From Candidatus Heimdallarchaeota archaeon (GTDB lineage Archaea; Asgardarchaeota; Heimdallarchaeia; Heimdallarchaeales; Kariarchaeaceae), in the NCBI GenBank assembly GCA_022574115.1, contig JACZSS010000026.1:1-11466 (forward strand): 11,466 nt of DNA. The letters are read 5' to 3'. Made by a program: the position numbers and the translations under genes. Under the pieces are notes generated by a model that worked only from the letters and a program-made list of their open reading frames with translations, was not told where the DNA came from and searched no databases. Within the stretch, counting starts at the first letter, position 1. Every line of letters starts with the position of its first letter. This document shows, piece by piece, positions 5,563 to 11,466 of the stretch.

Positions 5563-6569
5563 TGAGTGCAGAGAAAAAAGCAAAGAAGATGCCCTCGAAT
5601 AAAAATACACTCACCATAGAGACAATAGCGGATAAATTACAGGAAGCGAAAGAGAGTATTGCCCAAGTCGTTGTAGGTCAAGCTGAGGTAGTGGAAAGCG
5701 TATTAATCAGCATGATGTGTGACGGACACATTCTGCTAGAAGGAGCCCCAGGCTTAGCTAAAACTCTTCTAGTTAGAGCTCTTGGGAAAGTATTTGACTT
5801 GCAATTTAATAGAGTCCAATTCACACCTGACTTGATGCCGTCTGATATTACCGGCGTAAGTATTTATCAGCCAAACGAAGGTAATTTTAAATTTACTGAA
5901 GGACCAATTTTCACGAATTTACTTCTAGCAGACGAAATTAATCGAGCTCCACCTAAAACGCAGGCAGCTATGCTTGAGTCCATGCAAGAAAAGCAGGTAT
6001 CTATTGAGGGCCGAGCTTACCAGTTACCTTTGCCATTTTTAGTGTTAGCCACTCAGAACCCGATTGAACAAGAGGGAACATATCCGTTACCCGAGGCACA
6101 GGTTGATCGATTCATGTTTAAAATACTTGTCGATTATCCTTCTGAAAGCGAAGAAATTGAGATAATTAAACGATTTACCTCAGGAGTGGATGCCTACGAT
6201 TTATTGGTAACACTCACACCAGTTATTTCTGGTAGCGAACTTCTTGAAATCCAAAGGATTGTCCGTGAAAAAATAACTATTTCAGACGAATTAATGGCTT
6301 ATATGGTCCGATTGACCGCGACGACCAGACAAAGTGAGGAAGTAACACTCGGGGCATCGCCACGGGCTTCCCTATGGTTAGCAATTGCGTCTAAAGCCCA
6401 CGCTTTGCTTAATGGAAGGAATTACGTCAATCCGTCAGATATTCAAAGAGTAGCAAGGGATATATTCCGTCATAGAATTACAGTATCGCCTGAGTGGCAA
6501 TTTGAAGGGATAGATAGTGACGCAATTATTACTCGCGTTCTGAGAAATGTGGATATTCCATCACTTTAA
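5562..6569 (+). CDS. MoxR-family AAA+ ATPase
   Basis: The 335 residues are the usual MoxR length and hold the full AAA+ core: Walker A G-A-P-G-L-A-K-T (61-68), Walker B L-L-A-D-E-I-N-R (121-128), sensor 1 in A-T-Q-N-P (163-167), E-A-Q-V-D-R-F with the probable arginine finger (R183), and sensor 2 in G-A-S-P-R-A-S (264-270), followed by the helical lid. MoxR ATPases form hexamers that remodel or load cofactors into partner proteins, usually working with VWA-domain proteins encoded nearby; here a DUF58/VWA gene starts at the right edge. The GTG start gives a lysine-rich N terminus; ATG at codon 10 is a less likely alternative. No Shine-Dalgarno site, so probably leaderless. The next gene starts 89 bases on. 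Confidence 0.95.
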   Translation: MSAEKKAKKMPSNKNTLTIETIADKLQEAKESIAQVVVGQAEVVESVLISMMCDGHILLEGAPGLAKTLLVRALGKVFDLQFNRVQFTPDLMPSDITGVSIYQPNEGNFKFTEGPIFTNLLLADEINRAPPKTQAAMLESMQEKQVSIEGRAYQLPLPFLVLATQNPIEQEGTYPLPEAQVDRFMFKILVDYPSESEEIEIIKRFTSGVDAYDLLVTLTPVISGSELLEIQRIVREKITISDELMAYMVRLTATTRQSEEVTLGASPRASLWLAIASKAHALLNGRNYVNPSDIQRVARDIFRHRITVSPEWQFEGIDSDAIITRVLRNVDIPSL

Positions 6570-6658
6570 AATTTGGTTGATTGAATTGAGCACTTTGAAT
6601 AACCTAAGCAAATCATTTCATATAGGTTTTTGGGATAATTAAATAGGAAGAGAGTATT

Positions 6659-8845
6659 GTGAAGTTAAAGTTACTTGTTATGTTTTTCCTTGCTATGCTT
6701 GCGTCACCGTCTACTACCTTTATTTCACATAATACAGGTGTAAAATCCCAAATAGAGGATCTGGTCATAGATCCCTCATCAGAAACTGATGTTTTCATCA
6801 TTGAGGAAGCTATCTATGATGCTCCTATTGCTCATGAACGTCCAGTCGTACATTTATCGGGTGTAATTTATTGGGAAAGACTAGCTGGTAGTCTGCTAAA
6901 CTTCTTCCTCAATGCCTCTGATGTAATAACCCATGATTTTTGGGATTACGATACCAATGAAAATTATTACATAACTGATATTGATACTGATACATCCTGT
7001 CTTGTCAATTATGGAACTTTGGACCAAATTACAAATTGTGTTACCCAATTGGATGATCGATACATTATCATCCCTGATAGTAGATCGTTTGTTTATGAAA
7101 TATCAGCTTACTACGATCCAGACATTATTCAGGACACAGGGTTTATTGTCATCTTCAACTCACAATCGGTTGATTTTCCCTTATCTGTTGACGGTGAGCT
7201 AGTTTACGCTAAGGTTGATTACAAAAATGTAATTGTCCTTCCAATTGGTGCTGGTGTCGTTAGTTTCGCTCCAATCGATGAGGGATTCTTTGGTTTGGAA
7301 CGGTTAACAGTTGAAGGTGGAATAAGGTGGCAACTAACTTGGGAGTATAAGCACCGGGAGTTGGATAGCAAGCATGATCCATTAATTATTGAAGTCACAT
7401 ACAGTTATGGTCCAATCTATCTAAAATTTACAGAGCAGGTCTACCAGCTACAAAAGGATCGAGAGCAACAGCAAGAAGAACAAAATAGATTAGATTTGAT
7501 TAATACTTCATTCACTGTAATTGCGACTTTGGCATTGTTAGCTGCACTTTTCTCAGTTTTGATGGCATATCTGATCGCCCGAAGAAAGTTCCAAGCTGAT
7601 TTAGAACGAGCCCAGGCATTACCCAGACGAGCAGTCAGTGACATAGAGACTTCAAATAGCTTGAAAATTCCAACAAGGTCGCTGCTATTATCGGCCATGT
7701 TATTCTTGCCCATGTTCTTTGCGCCTATTCCAATCGATGCACAGAGTAATGACCAAATCATTTCTTGGACCGGTGAATATGACTTAAAGCGCGATTTGAC
7801 GTTGAAGGAAACAGTAACGATTGTTTTACCAATTCTAAAAGACTTTGTCTATGTTTATACGAATACATCTGAAGTGTTTGAATTTAGCGCGAGGGACGAA
7901 TTTGGAAACGAAATTACATTTGAGGAAGATCCTGGAGGCCACCGATATAAATTGTATAATCCCGGTTTTGCATTTACATACGAGATAGATCGACCATATA
8001 AAGTTTATAATAACTCAGGTATGTTGGTTTTGCTAGATCGATTTTGGATGGAATTCCGGAAACCTCCGGAAATAGCAACTTTGGAAGATCAATTCTTCCA
8101 TGTAGACTTGAAATATACGGTGTTTTTACCCTCAAAAGCGATACTCTATAGTGCCTCACCCACCGAAACCATGGAACCAGGTACCACACTTATTGCAACG
8201 GTAGGAACAACCGATGGGAGATGGAATATTACTTGGACGGACTACGATCGCCAAATGGATGCATTTCATGATGTCTTCGAATCGCAAATTACCTTTTCAT
8301 ATCTCAACATCTTGGAAGCCTTGGAAAACCTGAATACACCGTTTCAGGTTGCGAATCCGGAGGAACAGGATATCACGGATTTGATTCAAATTGCTGGTTC
8401 GGAAATCTTGCTATTTTCCTTACTTGGCCTGATTGCCCCTTTATTGTCCTTTCTTATTGCTTACTGGGTTTTTCGGAAGCGATATCAGAAGAGAATAGAG
8501 AGAATTGAAGATCAACAAGAGCAAGAAATATTTGTCGAAAGTGCTCAAATAGAGGCGCTAGTCCAAGCCACGTCGAAAGAAGCGAAAAACATGATTTATC
8601 AAAGTTTCAAAGGCCATTATTGGAGACTAGTTAATGCCTTGTCTGCCAAATTGCATCGAGATTCAACTTTGATGGAGTTTGAAGTACTTACTCGTGAACT
8701 ACAAGACAGGAAGATTAAAATTGATGAGATAACGTTAAATCAGTTGATAATACAAGGTAAATCAGCAGATTTAGATATGAACATAACTTATGATGAACTA
8801 TTCGAATATGCATCTCAGGTGGATGTAATTCTTGCACTCCTATAG
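6659..8845 (+). CDS. Two-unit surface/membrane protein with duplicated ectodomain (728 aa)
   Basis: No family is recognised with confidence; the layout is reminiscent of DUF2207-type proteins. The order is: signal peptide (1 to about 20), ectodomain 1 (about 25-280), TM about 284-307, short basic cytoplasmic piece, a second signal-like hydrophobic segment (342-356, then A-P-I-P-I-D-A-Q-S), ectodomain 2 (about 363-580), TM about 583-605, and a charged helical cytoplasmic tail (606-728). The units are related: residues 223-250 and 521-548 align without gaps with 11 of 28 identical (RW..TW....R..D..HD......T.SY). The tail (about 668-728) loosely recalls the DUF4129 domain of MoxR/DUF58 clusters. 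Sequons such as N85-A-S and N523-I-T suit an exported protein. GTG start with a weak GGAAG upstream; AATTAAATAGG and TATAGG upstream might be promoter elements. Next gene starts 11 bases after the stop. Confidence 0.85.
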   Translation: MKLKLLVMFFLAMLASPSTTFISHNTGVKSQIEDLVIDPSSETDVFIIEEAIYDAPIAHERPVVHLSGVIYWERLAGSLLNFFLNASDVITHDFWDYDTNENYYITDIDTDTSCLVNYGTLDQITNCVTQLDDRYIIIPDSRSFVYEISAYYDPDIIQDTGFIVIFNSQSVDFPLSVDGELVYAKVDYKNVIVLPIGAGVVSFAPIDEGFFGLERLTVEGGIRWQLTWEYKHRELDSKHDPLIIEVTYSYGPIYLKFTEQVYQLQKDREQQQEEQNRLDLINTSFTVIATLALLAALFSVLMAYLIARRKFQADLERAQALPRRAVSDIETSNSLKIPTRSLLLSAMLFLPMFFAPIPIDAQSNDQIISWTGEYDLKRDLTLKETVTIVLPILKDFVYVYTNTSEVFEFSARDEFGNEITFEEDPGGHRYKLYNPGFAFTYEIDRPYKVYNNSGMLVLLDRFWMEFRKPPEIATLEDQFFHVDLKYTVFLPSKAILYSASPTETMEPGTTLIATVGTTDGRWNITWTDYDRQMDAFHDVFESQITFSYLNILEALENLNTPFQVANPEEQDITDLIQIAGSEILLFSLLGLIAPLLSFLIAYWVFRKRYQKRIERIEDQQEQEIFVESAQIEALVQATSKEAKNMIYQSFKGHYWRLVNALSAKLHRDSTLMEFEVLTRELQDRKIKIDEITLNQLIIQGKSADLDMNITYDELFEYASQVDVILALL

Positions 8846-8849
8846 GTGA
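8844..8849 (+). promoter_or_regulatory. Shine-Dalgarno AGGTGA overlapping the previous stop
   Basis: AGGTGA shares bases with the TAG stop of the 728-residue gene and stands 7 bases before ATG 8857. It shows translation from a polycistronic message and fixes the start of the 228-residue gene. Confidence 0.7.
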
Positions 8850-8856
8850 CATCAAT

Positions 8857-9543
8857 ATGAGAAGACGGGGTAGTTTTTTTGCATTATTATTTTTAATTGT
8901 GAATGGCATTTCTTTGGGGATTTCTGGCCAGAGCACCACAACAATCGTACACAGTTATGAACCTGCAGAAGGCTACTTGTTTCAAGCGTATGCTATTGGG
9001 ACAACAACTTGGAATGAGGACGAGACAAGTCAAATCTTTGTAAATATTACAATGAACAATGTGCCCTCATCTTTGTCAAAGATAGACATTCAACTCGTTG
9101 GTTTTACGCAGATGGGCGACGTTTCTGGACAAGAAGTAGCGATTAACACCGTAGTAGATACGCCTTCCTTCAGTCTATCAGAGACGAACAGGACACTGCT
9201 CATCAATCAGACTTTGAATCCGCCTGATGAAGTCGACAGATTTTTTCTGAATATCTCCATACTGCTAAGAACTACTGGGACGGTAGATCAGGTCGAAGTG
9301 TCAACATATTCCTTTAGATTTCCGGACACTGGCACGATTTTGGTATCCAGAGATCGATTGGGTCAACTAGTACAATTATATGGATTTCCTCCAAATAGCT
9401 TCTTTGTTGCCTGGTTTCCATATTATTTCGGGTTTTTATTTCTAATGTCATTCCCAGCTATCATCGTAGCTTCAGATAAGCTACTGAGCTGGTTACGCGA
9501 AGAAAGGAAAAAGACAGTAACAGATGAAGAGGAGGAGAACTAA
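8857..9543 (+). CDS. Single-pass surface-anchored protein (228 aa), unknown family
   Basis: I do not recognise the family. An R-R-R-charged N region and hydrophobic core (residues 7-20) form a signal peptide ending near G-I-S-G-Q. The ectodomain (about 25-178) looks beta-rich, with alternating hydrophobic strands, and has four N-glycosylation sequons (N63-I-T, N111-R-T, N117-Q-T, N132-I-S), which suits a surface protein. One C-terminal TM (182-205) is followed by an acidic tail ending in DEEEEN in the cytoplasm. It lies between two membrane protein genes and overlaps the next gene by one base (TAATG), so the products are probably made together and may share a complex. The ATG has a well-placed AGGTGA. 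No catalytic motif is visible; a structural or adaptor role is an inference. Confidence 0.85.
   Translation: MRRRGSFFALLFLIVNGISLGISGQSTTTIVHSYEPAEGYLFQAYAIGTTTWNEDETSQIFVNITMNNVPSSLSKIDIQLVGFTQMGDVSGQEVAINTVVDTPSFSLSETNRTLLINQTLNPPDEVDRFFLNISILLRTTGTVDQVEVSTYSFRFPDTGTILVSRDRLGQLVQLYGFPPNSFFVAWFPYYFGFLFLMSFPAIIVASDKLLSWLREERKKTVTDEEEEN
9531..9535 (+). promoter_or_regulatory. Shine-Dalgarno GGAGG before the 528-aa gene
   Basis: GGAGG within the last codons of the 228-residue gene lies 7 bases before ATG 9543, whose A is also the last base of the preceding TAA. This suggests translational coupling. Confidence 0.7.
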
Positions 9544-11129
9544 TGGCTGAGAGATCCATTCAAGTGAGACGTGTTTCAGAACGAGTGAAGTCTTACTTTG
9601 TTACCAACGGGATGATCTACAATGTTAGTAACCATACAAATCGTACAATTATCAAAGGAAAGAGGAGGCTAGGTTCGGATGAAGTGGAGTGCATCGTAGC
9701 AGAAACTTCTCGTGGTACGTCTGTAGGTTTCTACCTGATAAACACAATCCAGAATTTTGTTTATGCAATCCCATTCGTCATCCTTTTATTTCTTCATATA
9801 CTCGCTGAAAATTCCACCATCAAGAATACACTAACAACAAATAATGTATTTGACATCAATTTTCTAAAATTGCTCACAGGTGATGGTCAGCTATCAATCA
9901 TGTTTGTAATTGCCTTAATTATTGTAGGTTTCCTTCCTGTAGTCGTTGAATATTATATTCAAAATATCCGCTTGAACAATTTGAAAGCGAACTTCTCTTT
10001 TTATTCAAAAGGGGGTATTTGGGAGTCTAGAGAGATCTCACCTAATGTCGTAATTTTACAAGCTGTTAGGTCCGTGATTTCTCATGCCTATGTTCTAGCA
10101 ATATTATACTTCTTGATTTTTTCGACAACAGGAGAGGCACTCGGTGAACTCTTGAGTCATTACAATACCTCTGAAGAAGAACTAAAAATAGGTGTTATTG
10201 ATGCATTTTCATTGACGATAGGCTTAATTATTGGGCTAATTTCGACAGATAAAGTTTTGAGCCTTCGAGCTGAGTCTGCAAAATATGATAAGCGAAACCG
10301 ATTTTCGGGTAGTTTTCTTGAGAGAAGAATGGAACCCTATATCTTTGCAGGTCTTGCGTCGCTTGTAACCAGTTTAATTTTTACATTTTTCATGTCACAG
10401 ACATTTCTTATCGATGCCACAATTCAACACAGTATCCAAATACCGCTGTATGCAGTCATTGGATCTATCATCGCGACGATTATCTATGATGAAGGCAATA
10501 TTTGGCTAGCTGCCGTTTATGCGATATTAATTTTCTTCGCATCCTTGATCTTTGTTTTCAGAACTGGAAATCAGCCGGAATATGCATATATCGTCGTATT
10601 TCATTTATTTTTGCTTCCGATTCCATTTTTGATTTTCCTTTCCAAAGAGCTGGAACAACTGCTGAAACGCTATGACATTGTAAACTACGAGTGGTATTAT
10701 GACTTAATTCCCATCTTGGCGATGTATTCTATCCTCAAAAGGAGAAAAGAACGCAAAAGGACAATAATTGAATACGAAAAACAATTGGAGGAAGAAATCG
10801 ATTTTAGCATCGACGATCAGAAACTACAACTTAATAGGGATATTTTGCAGGATTGTGACAGTTACGCATATAGGTTAGCTCGTCATTATTTTGAGTTATT
10901 ATTGACTTATACAGCTTCATATGAAGAGAATGTATTAGTCTTAATCCCAACATCAAATCAGCTTGAAAGTTGGTGGTCTTTGAAAACAAAACTAAAATCA
11001 AAGAAAGGTCAAAGGGAAGCTTTGAATTACGTTGATAATTTACTTTGGAACACTGAATTTGTCCCGCAAGATGAGCTTTCGCAAAACTACGAACTTCTCT
11101 GTAAGGAAATGGTTCTAGCGATTAAATAG
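9543..11129 (+). CDS. Polytopic membrane protein (528 aa), about eight TM segments, unknown family
   Basis: I do not recognise a family. After a polar N-terminal domain (1-62) come about eight hydrophobic segments near 67-88, 117-136, 172-196, 217-235, 266-290, 300-316, 320-339 and 347-367, with a basic loop at 236-264. A highly charged helical stretch (398-420, K-R-R-K-E-R-K-R then Q-L-E-E-E-I) leads to a cytoplasmic helical domain (about 425-528), possibly similar to the tail of the 728-residue protein. There is no transporter or protease signature that I can name. The start overlaps the upstream stop (TAATG) and has GGAGG at 7-base spacing; the DUF58 gene follows within about 11 bases. Inference: the membrane core of an envelope complex served by MoxR and DUF58. 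In related clusters a TgpA-type transglutaminase often sits at this place, but no Cys-His-Asp triad pattern is evident. Confidence 0.85.
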   Translation: MAERSIQVRRVSERVKSYFVTNGMIYNVSNHTNRTIIKGKRRLGSDEVECIVAETSRGTSVGFYLINTIQNFVYAIPFVILLFLHILAENSTIKNTLTTNNVFDINFLKLLTGDGQLSIMFVIALIIVGFLPVVVEYYIQNIRLNNLKANFSFYSKGGIWESREISPNVVILQAVRSVISHAYVLAILYFLIFSTTGEALGELLSHYNTSEEELKIGVIDAFSLTIGLIIGLISTDKVLSLRAESAKYDKRNRFSGSFLERRMEPYIFAGLASLVTSLIFTFFMSQTFLIDATIQHSIQIPLYAVIGSIIATIIYDEGNIWLAAVYAILIFFASLIFVFRTGNQPEYAYIVVFHLFLLPIPFLIFLSKELEQLLKRYDIVNYEWYYDLIPILAMYSILKRRKERKRTIIEYEKQLEEEIDFSIDDQKLQLNRDILQDCDSYAYRLARHYFELLLTYTASYEENVLVLIPTSNQLESWWSLKTKLKSKKGQREALNYVDNLLWNTEFVPQDELSQNYELLCKEMVLAIK

Positions 11130-11133
11130 GAGG
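11128..11133 (+). promoter_or_regulatory. Shine-Dalgarno AGGAGG before the DUF58 gene
   Basis: A perfect AGGAGG overlaps the TAG stop of the 528-residue gene. Seven bases on, the spacing used by the other clear sites here, is ACG (11141) rather than ATG, GTG or TTG. The first standard start in the correct frame is TTG 11153, 19 bases away. Confidence 0.65.
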
Positions 11134-11140
11134 AATTTGC

Positions 11141-11466
11141 ACGTCTGAAGCATTGTTACTAGCCAAACGTATTGAAGGACTCTCAATAAAAGCTCGAGAT
11201 AAGGTATCAAGTTTCCTGTCTGGTAATAGAAGATCACTATACCTAGGTCACGGGACTGAATTTGCCGATCTCAGAGATTATCAGCAAGGAGACGAGTTAC
11301 GTCATATTGACTGGCGTGCAACAGCGAAGAAATATCAATCTCTTGTCGTTCGAGATTATGAAGTTGAAAGGAACACCAACGTCGTCTTGCTTCTTGATGC
11401 TTCTGGCTCGATGATGTTAGGTAAAAAAGAACCAAGGATCAAAAGTGCAATCATTGGAATTGCTTC
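11141..11466 (+). CDS. DUF58-family protein with VWA domain, 3' end cut off
   Basis: The frame runs open to the window edge and gives about 108 residues. It begins (T)SEALLLAKRIEGLSIKAR, matching the usual start of DUF58 proteins. It then shows G-T-E-F-A-D-L-R-D-Y-Q-Q-G-D-E-L-R-H-I-D-W (about 38-58), the DUF58 hallmark, and L-L-L-D-A-S-G-S-M (83-91), the MIDAS metal site of the following VWA domain. DUF58 proteins are partners of MoxR ATPases. The start is uncertain: ACG 11141 has ideal spacing from AGGAGG and keeps the conserved N terminus, while TTG 11153 is a standard codon but too far away and trims four residues. The gene closes the visible part of the cluster. Confidence 0.9.

Noticed and set aside
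7640..7760. Frameshift or missed stop joining two genes in the 728-aa protein
   Set aside because: The frame is continuous with normal codon use across the junction, and both halves are in the same frame without a broken start; a natural fusion is simpler, although an internal start cannot be excluded.
1..11466. tRNA, rRNA, CRISPR arrays, transposases or phage genes
   Set aside because: No tRNA-like T-arm with matching acceptor stem, no regularly spaced repeats and no transposase or integrase motifs were seen in any frame.

Overview
The window reads as a low-GC archaeal chromosome segment. The evidence for an archaeon is indirect. Several genes have a TATA-like box about 25-29 bases upstream of the start and no Shine-Dalgarno site, as in leaderless archaeal transcripts. 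Genes inside the right-hand operon instead carry strong Shine-Dalgarno sites. GTG and TTG starts are common, and a short zinc-ribbon fused to membrane helices and a MoxR/DUF58 pair are typical archaeal content. An Asgard-type (for example Heimdallarchaeia-like) origin is possible but cannot be shown from sequence alone.

Left part (1-1793): gene-poor. It holds the first four codons of a minus-strand gene, an ABM-like dimeric alpha/beta-barrel protein (383-664, minus), and three short related reading frames (142-330, 817-960 and a decayed 1669-1764) that look like copies of one small unknown protein. A 708-base stretch without a convincing gene (961-1668) contains a nested perfect inverted repeat of about 91 bases, a TATA-like box followed by a hairpin, and other dyads.

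Middle part (1794-5484): house-keeping and membrane genes. These are a stand-alone CinA C-terminal domain (NMN amidohydrolase family), a DUF92/TMEM19/VTE6-family membrane protein, and a convergent M24-family metallopeptidase whose stop lies 2 bases from the DUF92 stop. A zinc-ribbon multi-pass membrane protein is divergent from the peptidase.

Right part (5562-end): a co-directional cluster of a MoxR AAA+ ATPase, a 728-residue membrane protein built of two related ectodomain-plus-TM units, a 228-residue single-pass surface protein, a 528-residue protein of about eight TM segments, and the start of a DUF58/VWA protein cut by the window edge. The last four are packed within 0-11 bases of each other (or share a base). 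MoxR ATPases and VWA proteins act together in protein maturation or complex remodelling in other systems, so the three unrecognised membrane proteins between them are the best candidates here for an undescribed envelope complex. The DUF58 start is odd: the codon at the usual 7-base spacing from a perfect AGGAGG is ACG.
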